DNA of 33,664 bases from CAYUPI01 sp964446585 (GCA_964446585.1 CAYUPI010000061.1:1-33664), one strand, 5' to 3'; shown: positions 8,801 to 16,580, counted from the first letter of the stretch. Program-made: numbers and translations. The notes: generated by a model not told the origin, from the letters alone.

Positions 8801-8910
8801 GAACTTTTCAGAGCAGGCCGCAACCACAAATAACCGCCTAGTAAGGTCGCAATTGCGAGGATCGTTGCCGCCGGAATCATCGGCGGCTTGCCCTGTGACT
8901 CTTCCGCCAT
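5824..8910 (-). CDS. Polytopic membrane protein with large receptor-like extracytoplasmic region
   Basis: A 1028-residue protein. One membrane segment lies at about 12-29. A soluble region of roughly 560 residues follows. Then come seven or eight membrane segments (near 594-613, 649-670, 692-709, 795-815, 828-850, 905-925, 930-950) and a hydrophobic C-terminus. The soluble region alternates beta strands and helices like a periplasmic-binding-protein type I or receptor-ligand fold: DCVVLLSEWDSHYGRALP at about 326-342, and ELKAIGVIGSDVYDKLLLLQ followed by FPGRVFFTTDVDARL near 452-491. Residues 525-540 (RDSYQTGLYLACQ) complete the block. I infer an extracytoplasmic sensor with a membrane-embedded C-domain. 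An AGGAG lies upstream of ATG 8910, and the stop of the 210-residue gene is only 37 bp upstream, so the two form an operon. Confidence 0.7.
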   Translation of the reverse strand: MAEESQGKPPMIPAATILAIATLLGGYLWLRPALKSSRPPETFQHQSEKPGVQDVQARLWQDPYEAANNHATTLNTTNDHRDARHSVKEVASDLASQVKESTNQVAVMLVMETGRPYADDHESRLKTRYAVVASLGVSGYVPFDDEHIGYFEVTNYWDKLIVPFEWFARSPLAHRIGSLGPRYETVLVLWLEDEAFKDSPVRRLGQLISLLHSGQIDRATNLSFEVIGPRSSTTLLNMLGDTNKVTRVAPGLQEGSLEVYSSWASAADAVLIENPLKNTRAAVQAKLWNDNGLHFRQVGCTDDELCESLVGELKLRGVEVTNRQDCVVLLSEWDSHYGRALPITFAAVVERIRRGSLNSLAGLVKSFEGPHLSQWGRLGPNIWQFSYLRGVDGNIPTPKEAQTSAGKSEGREGQQTVYEMERPEGDSQLDYTRRLASKLTELDHQARKDGRELKAIGVIGSDVYDKLLLLQALRPLFPGRVFFTTDVDARLLHPLEWQSTRNLVIASSFGLDLNKAYQGELPRFRDSYQTGLYLACQMALGSVSTNKLSEVAPQLFEVGHDGLYQLGTNGIVDAPNAKVPSLYPERLRWHPRVHVLGGIVVVLLMTLASLVRFSATVHRLALAAVWPLGRFRPNLHKQIECEFGNDRPFAFMFIVWGFVIALILLIGLIWTEQHESMGEPWSMLGGLSIWPTECLRLVAIFLGLYFLAKGKLDTENVYRQLARDFKLDVAETPPPTRPARVSFGAVNAFISDTVGLERWDAPSPEVTVDVAKLFRDYRQRNSLRKRWHRIGQWTLCSLVLYISLVAIGGLYRPPCRGEDSRFVDLVMQWSSLIVSMLVTFFVVDVTGQCTKFINKLQEHPSTWPTAILEEFGTNSGTAHNHMIEWLDIQLIARLTETVGRLIFYPFTLLFLLVIARNPVFNTWDWPWPLVAIFCLMAACALYCARMLRRCAEHARSKAVGTLMEKLLQAREKPDRKRVDQIRVALREIRDIHQGTFAPWSEHPLLRAVLIPVGGTGLLTLVQYLANGH

Positions 8911-8947
8911 GGTGTTCTTTACTCCTGCTCGGCCTGTCGCTTCTTTG

Positions 8948-9580
8948 TCACGCCGGTTTGCCGCTCAGGGATGCGGACTGGCCACCACTACCCGTCCCCC
9001 CAGTACCGCCCACTCCTGCTACGCCAGCACCTCCGCCGACCGCGCCAGGGCTGCCGGTCGTTGGAGAGGCTGGAAGGCTCTTCGTCATAAAGCCCTCGAT
9101 GAAATCGGCCCCGGCGTATCCCGCTGCGATCCCACCGAGAAGAAAGGCCTTGTCGATGACAACACCAAGTCTGGCAGCGGCGTAAAGCACACCGGCCACT
9201 GCTCCCAGGAAAAGGCTGACGATAAGCTGCTTGGTGTCGAACCATTCCTCCCATTTCTTCCCGTTCGCCTTAGCTGCATCCATCTCCTTCTTGATGCCGA
9301 CGATCATTCGTCCGACCTGCCCAGCCGCCCCGATGATGATTCCAACCAACAGGACGTCTAGCACTCCGCAAGGATTGACCGGACTGACCGCAGACGTCGC
9401 CTTCAGCGCTGCTTGCTGGTCGCTGGCTGGTGGCATTTCCGTTACCGCAGCCTTTGCGGCAGCATTAGTTCCCGCGGTCCCCTGTGCAAGAACCGTTGTT
9501 GAACTTCCCACGATCAGTCCGACTGCAGCGAATAGGGTAGCCGTTATCGGCATTCTCAAACCCGCTCTCCTGTTAATCAT
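8948..9580 (-). CDS. Small exported or membrane protein with Gly-rich tail
   Basis: A 210-residue protein starting MINRRAGLRMPITATLFAAV. ATG 9580 follows an excellent GGAGG nine bases upstream; an open frame continues further upstream but has no such signal. A signal peptide covers about residues 1-33, ending in an Ala-rich cleavage-like site (VLAQG). Three hydrophobic segments follow: VLDVLLVGIIIGAAGQVG, LIVSLFLGAVAGVLYAAARL and AFLLGGIAAGYAGADFI. A charged linker contains KKEMDAAKANGKKWEEWF. The C-terminal 30 residues are nearly all Gly, Ala, Ser and Val. The layout resembles a small pore or spacer-type membrane protein, but I do not recognise it. It is first in the operon with the receptor-like gene. 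Confidence 0.7.
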   Translation of the reverse strand: MINRRAGLRMPITATLFAAVGLIVGSSTTVLAQGTAGTNAAAKAAVTEMPPASDQQAALKATSAVSPVNPCGVLDVLLVGIIIGAAGQVGRMIVGIKKEMDAAKANGKKWEEWFDTKQLIVSLFLGAVAGVLYAAARLGVVIDKAFLLGGIAAGYAGADFIEGFMTKSLPASPTTGSPGAVGGGAGVAGVGGTGGTGSGGQSASLSGKPA

Positions 9581-10204
9581 TTGGTTGTCCTCCGGATGAT
9601 TTATTGGCACTAATTCAAAACGAGGCGCTCGACGCCGCTCAGAGTTTGACAAGTGGCCGCCATTTCCCCGATCCAACATCGGCAATGTATCCGCTCACGC
9701 TGATTGGAATTTATCGTGTTTGAGATTTCAAGAGTTTCATTCGCGAAAAACTGGTTTCCTACCGCTCAGGCGACTTGTGATGTGACAACTGCGCCGCGCG
9801 CGGCTTGCTGAAACCAACGACTCATTCGTGACCGATTGCGTCCAATCCAGCATATGCGAAAGTGAGCCGGATTGCGCTTCTGCCGGTATGTACGCGAGGA
9901 AAGAACTCGATCTTTCAGGAATCTGTCTTTGATTCGTCGATGGAAATGGCTAGGCGACCACACGGTGAGCTCAGTTTCGTTGATGATTGAGTTTTGCAAG
10001 CGAAGATTCAAGTCCACGCTGTTGAGCCCTCCAATTGTCGCATCTAGACAAGAATGTCGCCTTTTGACAATTGACCAGGCTTCTCATCCGGCAGCTTCAA
10101 GCCTTAATATGCTGCATGTGCGACGGATTAGAGGGCGCTACAGCGCGTCTACCAAAACGCGGGCAACAGTCCATAAACCAGAACAAAAGTGAAAGAGGTC
10201 TATT
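9581..10204. other. Divergent intergenic region
   Basis: This gap separates the minus-strand membrane operon (start 9580) from the plus-strand block beginning at 10205 and should hold both sets of promoters. Open frames inside it (for example minus 9766-10017) have no ribosome site and an amino-acid composition typical of noncoding DNA. I see no clear operator; the only short symmetry is GCGCT-AC-AGCGC near 10136-10147. Confidence 0.4.
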
Positions 10205-10663
10205 ATGATTGAAATGTGTGAGGGTTCACTACAATTCCCGGCTTTGCGAGATAGAGGGCCGGACACTCGAAATTCATTACCCTGCCTTTTTTCAGGCCCT
10301 GTGAGGAAGGCATGTTGCGTCATTCACGGATTTGACTATGGCTACACGGATGGCGATCACCATGTGTGGCGTACGACCATATCGCTGGATTGCAGAATCG
10401 ACGGTGATGTTGTCACCGTTATAGGAACTTTTGGTTTCCGTGATTCTAGCGGTAACTGGGATGATAGGTACGACGGCACAGTTAACTTTTGTGTTATTGC
10501 CGATGTACAACCAAGAACCGCAGATTTTGTCTCGCGGTTAGCTTATTATGGAACGGTTAGCGTTCATCAGAGCCCTGAGGCGGCAGCTATTGGCGCGCCT
10601 TTACCACAGGGAGAATCCTCCCGAGCGGTGGCCTCACAAAGGAAAGTAGCTAAGGAGACCTGA
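10205..10663 (+). CDS. Small beta-sandwich (GDHH) domain protein
   Basis: A 152-residue protein with an AGAGG motif eight bases before ATG 10205. Residues about 38-102 alternate short beta strands with the signature FDYGYTDGDHHVWRTTISLD and then FGFRDSSGNWDDRYDGTVNF and VIADV. I recognise this pattern (GDHH, then D-x-x-G-x-x-D-D-x-Y-x-G, then V-I-A-D) as that of a small beta-sandwich or lectin-like domain found near other predicted signalling and conflict genes. The recognition is from memory and not verified. No signal peptide or catalytic motif is visible, and the last 45 residues look disordered. It may be a binding or sensing partner of the CHAT protease 514 bp downstream. Confidence 0.55.
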   Translation: MIEMCEGSLQFPALRDRGPDTRNSLPCLFSGPVRKACCVIHGFDYGYTDGDHHVWRTTISLDCRIDGDVVTVIGTFGFRDSSGNWDDRYDGTVNFCVIADVQPRTADFVSRLAYYGTVSVHQSPEAAAIGAPLPQGESSRAVASQRKVAKET

Positions 10664-11176
10664 GCATTCTTAGAACAGAGAGCGGTAATTCACACGGCTG
10701 CTAACGAGAGACGATTTATCGGGCCGGAGCGGTTGCTTGGATGGCTGCTGGCAGAATCCGACCATTCTACTTGTCAACTGGTAGTCAATGCGAGCCACAA
10801 GTGGGCGAGTCAAATGCACCAATCTTGAATTGAGGCTAGCGTTTCAGCGAGGGTTGTACTTCAGAATTTGATAGCTGCAATGAGACGATCTAGAATGGAA
10901 CAGAGAATCTGAGTTCGGAGCAACACGCTCTACCAGCTGGTGCGTGATTATATGGCCGAGAAGCAGCAGCGGATTGTCGGCGAGCAAACGTTGCTTGGGC
11001 CTTTTCTGATTGTTCCACGACACCACGCCGCGCGTTCATGTGCGAGACGAAACGTTTGGGGATGTTGATTCGGGTGAAACCTTCGGTGGTCCTGGCTCGC
11101 TACCGGCTCATACTTTTGACTGAATTCGACTCCAAAAAAACTAGCCACCATTGGGTGCATAAATGAAAATGCCAAA
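10664..11176. other. 513-bp gap before the CHAT gene
   Basis: No frame looks coding. The stretch probably holds the promoter of the 11177 operon. Just before that gene a five-codon reading frame (ATG 11163, stop 11178-11180) overlaps the gene's own ATG, and no strong Shine-Dalgarno is seen, so initiation of the CHAT protein may depend on this overlap. Confidence 0.35.
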
Positions 11177-13609
11177 ATGAAGTCAAAGCTTAATGCGCTT
11201 CTCGATCAGGCAACCTGCCGTATTTTCTTGGGGGATCAACTAAAAGGCGCAGGAAGCCTGATCAGTGATTCCGGCATCGTTATTACGGCCGCTGACGTGC
11301 TTGGAAGCCATCCCGCCAAAATAAGACCGGAAATTCGATTTTCGGACAATATACCACTTCGCGCAAAGATATTAGCAACTTCGTCTGGTGTCTCACTGCT
11401 TCAGGTGACCCAAGGCACCAGAGGGCGAACGCCTCTTCAAATCAGATTCCGCAGGCACAAGCAAGGACAGCCTAAAGTAGGAATGGTGGTGGTGCGCGGA
11501 TTTGCCGCCGCTGAACCAACTAGACCGATCTCCATAAACGGACACCTCATTGAGGTGACGGAATTAAGGAATCGATTTGGTCATCCCTTATTCCATTTCG
11601 AGGCCGAAGAACTAATCCCAGGCATGTTTCCTGGGGCGACTGTCTTTAGCGAACCCTTAGAAGGCATCATTGGCATTGAGTCACCAATTGTCATTCCTGA
11701 CAAATCGGGAACGGTTATCAACCAAGTGGTGCCGTTTGGAGAGGAATTACAGGAGGATCTGGAAAAGTTACATCTCCCTGGCTTGGGGCGATTGCGCAAA
11801 GCGTTTGCCCCTGGCGTAGAAGTATTCGAGGTCGATTTGGATAAAGTACCTACAGGTGCGGACACCAAACCAAAAAAGATCGAGCCGCGAGGGACCGAAG
11901 CTTTCCGTTACCCGGTTGGAGAGTTTTACGTTGTTGGTAGTAATGGGGACAGCGGACATCCGGGAAAACCGGGTGTGCTTATTCCCATAAGCGACTGGAT
12001 ACGCGAGCCGTCAACCCCGTCTTCGCGCGTCGAATTTCGCTTCCGCCTTGACACAAAAAAGACTGGCATTCCCTTCAAGGGTTCCCCGCCCGGACTTAAG
12101 AAGCCGCGGGACGTGAATTATCCATTGACGCTGGACGTAGACGTGTGGTCGGACGAAATCGGATTTATAGCTGACGAAGGTCTGAAGAGAACTGCACGGC
12201 GGCAAATCCAGCTTGACGGGCCAGGACCGTCCACCATCGCCCGTTTCCCGGTTCAATTGCCCGCAGCATTCCTGCAAAAAAGGAAGGGCGTAATTTTTGT
12301 ATTTCTGCGCCACGCGGACGAACTCATTGCAGGGTTTCGAGTCGAAACAGCGCTTACGCCGGAGGGCGTGGAAAATGAGCAGGCCCAAACACTGGAGCAC
12401 ATCTATCTTTCCGAAAAGTGGTTCACGTTTGAAGGTGTTCAACTCCAAGCTCCGTCCGTGACTATTTATTTCCGCCGGGAAAACGACATTATTCGGCTGT
12501 TCTGTTTTTCGAAGAACAACGCCCTGTGGGCTGAGATTCAAAAGGACGCAAAGGATTTTGGCAGCCTGACGCGGGATATTTATCTCGAAATTGAAAAACT
12601 CGCAGAGAATTCGCAACACCCCGGTTACAAGCCCATGCCGAACGAGGCATACGCGATTTCACACCGAGGATTTCAAATTTTCAGCGCAATGTTTTACAGC
12701 CAAAGCAACGCTCAGAGGGAAACATCGGCGGGTTTCGGTGATCGAATTAAGGGACTCGCCGAGGGCTCGTGGGTAACCATCGCTACAGACAACAGCAGCA
12801 AGGATTTCGTAATTCCATGGGGAATGATTTATGACCGGACACCGCCAATGGAATATCCGGGGGTTCCAGAAATTACAGGCTTCTGGGGTGCCCGCTTCAA
12901 GTTGACGGTGCAACCCTCCGTCGGAATGGGTAGGAGCAGTGGGGAAATCGGGACGCAACCGTCCGTGATCGGTCGCGTATATGAAAACCATGATTGCGCC
13001 GTAAGTTTGATTTCGATGTTTAAACAATTGCAGGACCAGGGCCAAGTCAGAGAAGTGACAGACCTTAAAATTGATGATTATTGGCTGCCTGATCTGCTCA
13101 AGACGAGTTTTGATTTTATCCATTTCTTTTGCCATGGCTACACGAAGCTCGCGGATGACGAGCTCCGGCAAAGCTTGCTCGAACGGACGAAAGCATCGAG
13201 CAACCTGATGTACGCAGCGGATACGACATTAGGATCACACATCAAGGCGCAGCAGGGCCGGGTGACATTTGCCCAGTTGCAGCTAAAACTTGCACGTTTG
13301 ATAGGTTCGCCAATTATCCATTTAAGCATGTGCCAATCAGCGCAAGTTTCCTGTTCCGGCGACAGCTTTGTGACCTTGTTTCTAAATCGCGGCGCACGCG
13401 CGGTCGTGGGAACAGAGGGTCCGATCCCGTTCGAACTGGCGCGACAGATGGATGAGAAGATCATCAATGACCTACTGGTTGGAACGCCTTTGAGGGACGC
13501 TGTCTGGAACGCACGGCAGAAATTGTTTAAGCAACACTTTTTGGCCCTCATTTACATCGTTTATGGCGACGGCCTCGCAACTTTGGCGTCACAGCATCCT
13601 ACTAACTAA
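11177..13609 (+). CDS. Pseudo-trypsin domain fused to CHAT cysteine protease
   Basis: An 810-residue cytoplasmic protein. Residues about 10-165 align with a trypsin-like serine protease: GAGSLISDSGIVITAADVL matches the strand leading to the catalytic His (usually TAAHV), GVSLL matches the DVALL strand, and PGATVF matches SGxPVF. The triad is lost at all three sites: His to Asp40, Asp to Gly71, Ser to Pro152. A middle region (about 280-520) is beta-rich and unassigned. The C-terminal part (about 530-805) is a CHAT protease of the caspase/separase clan, with His653 in FIHFFCHGY and Cys719 in HLSMCQSAQ, followed by RGARAVVGTEGPIPF and the final IYIVYGDG strand. Both catalytic residues are present, so CHAT activity is expected while the trypsin domain is probably a binding module. 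The next gene starts 21 bp downstream. Confidence 0.85.
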   Translation: MKSKLNALLDQATCRIFLGDQLKGAGSLISDSGIVITAADVLGSHPAKIRPEIRFSDNIPLRAKILATSSGVSLLQVTQGTRGRTPLQIRFRRHKQGQPKVGMVVVRGFAAAEPTRPISINGHLIEVTELRNRFGHPLFHFEAEELIPGMFPGATVFSEPLEGIIGIESPIVIPDKSGTVINQVVPFGEELQEDLEKLHLPGLGRLRKAFAPGVEVFEVDLDKVPTGADTKPKKIEPRGTEAFRYPVGEFYVVGSNGDSGHPGKPGVLIPISDWIREPSTPSSRVEFRFRLDTKKTGIPFKGSPPGLKKPRDVNYPLTLDVDVWSDEIGFIADEGLKRTARRQIQLDGPGPSTIARFPVQLPAAFLQKRKGVIFVFLRHADELIAGFRVETALTPEGVENEQAQTLEHIYLSEKWFTFEGVQLQAPSVTIYFRRENDIIRLFCFSKNNALWAEIQKDAKDFGSLTRDIYLEIEKLAENSQHPGYKPMPNEAYAISHRGFQIFSAMFYSQSNAQRETSAGFGDRIKGLAEGSWVTIATDNSSKDFVIPWGMIYDRTPPMEYPGVPEITGFWGARFKLTVQPSVGMGRSSGEIGTQPSVIGRVYENHDCAVSLISMFKQLQDQGQVREVTDLKIDDYWLPDLLKTSFDFIHFFCHGYTKLADDELRQSLLERTKASSNLMYAADTTLGSHIKAQQGRVTFAQLQLKLARLIGSPIIHLSMCQSAQVSCSGDSFVTLFLNRGARAVVGTEGPIPFELARQMDEKIINDLLVGTPLRDAVWNARQKLFKQHFLALIYIVYGDGLATLASQHPTN

Positions 13610-13630
13610 ACCAACAACCGGAGATAACTT

Positions 13631-14107
13631 ATGGCAATCGCGAACCAGATAAGCAACAGCGTCAAGGAATATGTAAGACTCGACGAGAACCAATTATTGA
13701 TAGAACTAGGTCGGCAATTGGAATTGATCGAAAACGATTTCAATTCGAAGGATCATCTGACGGCAGCAATAGTTCCGGCGGTGATGCCCGATAATTCAAA
13801 ATTGGCAGGCCCCATTGGTGACAAATTCAAAACAATTGCCTGGAAGTTTCTGAACCGATTTAACAGCACGCTTTATAGCATCATGTGCGATCCGCACGAC
13901 CCGAACCATGGGGAGATACAACAAGCCGCAAAGACCAGTGTGGAAAAACTAGCGTTTGTGCTAGCGGGAATACTCGGTGCCCACTTTGGCTGGCTACCGG
14001 CGCTGGTGGTAGTATTGGCGGCATTGTTGGTCAAAAGATTTGCCAAGGACACTTACGAGGTAGCCTGCGAGCTTTGGTCAAAAGAAATTCAAACAAGCAG
14101 TCATTAG
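13631..14107 (+). CDS. Small membrane protein in CHAT operon
   Basis: A 158-residue protein with GGAG seven bases before its ATG, starting 21 bp after the CHAT gene stop, so almost certainly co-transcribed. The N-terminal 100 residues are polar and helical (LDENQLLIELGRQLELIEND). Residues 107-134 form one long or two short membrane segments (LAFVLAGILGAHFGWLPALV onward), followed by a basic KRFAKD and a short helical tail. There is no signal peptide. I do not recognise the family. Its position suggests a membrane-associated partner, target or effector of the CHAT protease; that role is inference. Confidence 0.65.
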   Translation: MAIANQISNSVKEYVRLDENQLLIELGRQLELIENDFNSKDHLTAAIVPAVMPDNSKLAGPIGDKFKTIAWKFLNRFNSTLYSIMCDPHDPNHGEIQQAAKTSVEKLAFVLAGILGAHFGWLPALVVVLAALLVKRFAKDTYEVACELWSKEIQTSSH

Positions 14108-14197
14108 AGGATGAGCCGGAATGGCTAAACCGTTTGACGGGCCATGCATGCTTTGAACATTTCGAAACAATTGAAAGTCGCGCTTTGATGCATCCCT

Positions 14198-14222
14198 ATT
14201 AATCCTCACGTCGGGGATTAAT
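14198..14222. repeat. Inverted repeat upstream of the coupled gene pair
   Basis: ATTAATCC (14198-14205) and GGATTAAT (14215-14222) form a perfect 8-bp dyad with a nine-base loop, 66 bp before the start at 14289. It could be an operator for the 14289-16123 pair or a processing hairpin. It has no T-run and is not an obvious terminator. Confidence 0.35.
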
Positions 14223-14288
14223 TATGTGTGTGGGGAAGGGAAACCGTTTGACATTTGCAAAACCAAAGCGATCATTCGCTGTCAATTT

Positions 14289-14891
14289 ATGGTAATCGAA
14301 CTCCTCTCCTTGGTATTGAACGCAGTCAAAGTTCTTCAGGGGTTTCGTCCCCAGAAGCAACATGTAGATGAGCTTTCGGCAGACCTTCGAAAGCTCTTCG
14401 GCGAACTGGCGCCGCTGTACGATCTGCTCCAGCAGGCAAAGACAATTCACGACTTCTTGGAAGCGATCTCTGAAGACCTCCGTTTGGTGGCGGATCCGCC
14501 GGACGGCGGCCGCCAGTCCAGACCGGACATAGCGAAATCTCTTTGCAGGAGGATAAAGGGAAATCCGCGCTCCCTATTGATGCCCGAAGTAAGCATCGCC
14601 ACACCCGAAGAAGTCCAAGCCAGCGGGTTCAGCCCCATCATTAAAGATTCGCTGAAGGAGTTGATGAGCGCCTGCCCGGCAGCGATAAACTCACTGTCCC
14701 TGTTGAACAAAGACCTCGCGGACTTCTGCAGACTTGTTGATAACCGAAATTTCGGACGAGAATTCGACGCCGCCGCAACTTTAGCCAGCGACCACAGCTC
14801 TGAAACGAAATTCCTCTCGGACAGAATAATCTTCCATTTGGTCCCAATTCTAACAGAGCTCTTCCACCAGATGAAAGCCGCCTTGAAATGA
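14289..14891 (+). CDS. Helical protein, unknown function, coupled to the 411-residue gene
   Basis: A 200-residue, mostly helical protein beginning MVIELLSLVLNAVKVLQGFR. The frame is open from 14226, but the more hydrophobic Met at 14289 gives a cleaner N-terminus; neither start has a strong Shine-Dalgarno. A central segment (PPDGGRQSRPDIAKSLCRRI) looks like a flexible linker, and the rest is amphipathic helix (SLKELMSACPAAINSLSLLN). No catalytic motif is seen. Its stop codon overlaps the next gene's ATG as ATGA (14888-14891), so the two proteins are translationally coupled and probably form a complex. Its last 12 codons lie inside a 270-bp exact repeat. Confidence 0.6.
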   Translation: MVIELLSLVLNAVKVLQGFRPQKQHVDELSADLRKLFGELAPLYDLLQQAKTIHDFLEAISEDLRLVADPPDGGRQSRPDIAKSLCRRIKGNPRSLLMPEVSIATPEEVQASGFSPIIKDSLKELMSACPAAINSLSLLNKDLADFCRLVDNRNFGREFDAAATLASDHSSETKFLSDRIIFHLVPILTELFHQMKAALK

Positions 14892-15125
14892 TTGAGGACA
14901 TTCGAAAGGATCACGCGAAGCTTGCCTACAGGGATGCGGAAGGATCACTGACCACCGAAGCCGTGGTCGAATTTCTTAACAAGACCCTTGGCAGAATTCG
15001 GCGCCTCCGCGACATTTCCGAACTAAGAGAAGCTCTAAGGTATTTCAGGAAGTGGAAAAGGTGGCTCATCTCCGAGCGTCGATTCTACTATTTCCAAGAC
15101 GTCTCAATTCCCGCTGCACATTTCG
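14856..15125 (+). repeat. Exact 270-bp direct repeat, copy 1
   Basis: These 270 bases, from GAGCTCTTCC to CACATTTCG, recur without any difference that I can see at 17580-17849. This copy covers the last 12 codons of the 200-residue gene and the first 79 codons of the 411-residue gene. Flanking bases differ completely on both sides, and no inverted terminal repeats or target duplication are evident. Confidence 0.9.
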
Positions 15126-16123
15126 TCCGCCAGGGTTCACTCCAAAACACACGCAGAGAGCAAGCTGTCCAAACTCCTTTCGATCGTGCCACGCTGATCG
15201 CTCTTACCGAAATGGCCAGCCCGGAAATCGAGGAACGTACGATTGAAGCAATTGAGCGGGGCTTCATCACAAAGAGCCAGACATATCCCCTCCTTAAAGA
15301 GTCCGAGACATATTTCAAACGAGGCCTGCTCCAACGGTCTCACGAGAAGGCCGTTGAGGTCTTGGACTCGCTGTCCGAGCAACAACAACTAGACAACTTG
15401 GAGTGGTACTTTTCAGCCTGGGCGTTGCACATACTTAGCAAGATTTTCTTTGTCCGAAAGGACTTGGATCGCGCCTGCAGTGCTGCTTTCCTAAGTTGGT
15501 CATACAAGAGCAAAATTAGCGTATTACCAGAGCTGAATAAGCTCGCCTCCGAAGTGAAGTGGAAGTACTTCTTCTGGCTTCGCCACCGCCGCTACAATCT
15601 ACGCACAGGCCTGTCCGAACTGAGCCGTCGCCTGTCCAGCCCAGCCGTTCGTACCCACAACACGCTCTGGGCTGAAAATCTTGACGCGGACATTAAGACT
15701 TATTACGCGACACATGCCATCTACAACCACGAAAACGAGGATGCTGACAGCCAGTTAAGATCCGCTGAACGCGTTGCGCGCCGAGCTGGAGACACAATCG
15801 GCGTGGTTCGCTCCTCCTTTTTGACTTACTTCAGGGACGATAACCTTAAAGCCTTTTCAAGAAAAACCGAAGCAGCCCTGGAATCCGACATGAACGCCAG
15901 GAGTCATCCGTACATCCGTGGGTTCCAAACGCTCCTTACCGCTGAACTCCGCGAACCGTTGCCAACGCGCCATCTGCGCGAGACGTTCTCAATCTTCAGA
16001 GACTTTGGCATAGTCCCGTTCGCCCGAGAGGACTATGGATATTCGGTTCGTCACCTCCGGCGTCGTATCACAATCACTCTCAAAGCCTCAAAAGCGCCGT
16101 ATACCCCAGACTTCATCATCTGA
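14888..16123 (+). CDS. Helical (TPR-like) protein of 411 residues
   Basis: Begins MIEDIRKDHAKLAYRDAEGS and overlaps the preceding gene by four bases. The protein is rich in paired amphipathic helices with aromatic and Ala positions typical of TPR-like solenoids, for example DNLEWYFSAWALHILSKIFF followed by RKDLDRACSAAFLSW, and DADSQLRSAERVARRAGDT. I cannot assign a specific family. There are no membrane segments. The first 79 codons are present again, base for base, in a second copy at 17612-17849. The gene converges on the small minus-strand gene ending at 16128, with only 4 bp between the stops. It may be an adaptor or regulator with the 200-residue protein. Confidence 0.65.
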   Translation: MIEDIRKDHAKLAYRDAEGSLTTEAVVEFLNKTLGRIRRLRDISELREALRYFRKWKRWLISERRFYYFQDVSIPAAHFVRQGSLQNTRREQAVQTPFDRATLIALTEMASPEIEERTIEAIERGFITKSQTYPLLKESETYFKRGLLQRSHEKAVEVLDSLSEQQQLDNLEWYFSAWALHILSKIFFVRKDLDRACSAAFLSWSYKSKISVLPELNKLASEVKWKYFFWLRHRRYNLRTGLSELSRRLSSPAVRTHNTLWAENLDADIKTYYATHAIYNHENEDADSQLRSAERVARRAGDTIGVVRSSFLTYFRDDNLKAFSRKTEAALESDMNARSHPYIRGFQTLLTAELREPLPTRHLRETFSIFRDFGIVPFAREDYGYSVRHLRRRITITLKASKAPYTPDFII

Positions 16124-16127
16124 AGGC

Positions 16128-16370
16128 TCAGAATGCGCGGTACCCGATAAAAGTCAATCGAGCTGCTTCAGGGGCGCCGACGATTACAGCCTTGGTTGAA
16201 CCAGTTTTCTTCCGCTCGCCGAACACGCGGCCAACCCCGTCACTAACGGCCAAAAGCGAGAACGTACGAGTGTCAATAACCACCGTCGCCAGAGGATGAT
16301 CCCCCTGAACACGAGCCACACGCTGCATGGTACCCTCACGTTCCATCGTTTCTTTGTAGAGCTTTGCCAT
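16128..16370 (-). CDS. Small conserved-looking protein, unknown function
   Basis: An 80-residue protein starting MAKLYKETMEREGTMQRVAR. ATG 16370 has an AAGGAAG six bases upstream, which fixes the start; the longer open frame upstream lacks a signal. The second half has short beta strands (ATVVIDTRTFSLLAVSDGVG, then KAVIVGAPEAARLTFIGYRA). It is soluble, without Cys pairs or metal motifs. I do not recognise it. It converges with the 411-residue gene. Confidence 0.55.
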   Translation of the reverse strand: MAKLYKETMEREGTMQRVARVQGDHPLATVVIDTRTFSLLAVSDGVGRVFGERKKTGSTKAVIVGAPEAARLTFIGYRAF

Positions 16371-16580
16371 TAGAGTCTTCCTTGTTCGTTTTTGAGGAAG
16401 GACTATACCTCTGGCTCTCGACTTTGGCAAGGACTTTCTGCCTCGGTTTCGACAAAGCCTCGTCTCATTTTTGACCATTCGCATTAATAGCAATGACTGT
16501 TCAATACCCAAGAAGGAGAGAGCAATATTTGTTCCCCGCAGCGCAATTAGTTCAGGATAAGCCGCCAGCGTTCACTTGCC

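Noticed and set aside
9766..10017. 83-codon minus-strand frame in the divergent region
   Set aside because: No ribosome site or recognisable motif, and it sits where promoters for both operons are expected.
12011..12619. 202-codon minus-strand frame
   Set aside because: Lies wholly antisense inside the CHAT gene, whose plus-strand frame has clear domain motifs.
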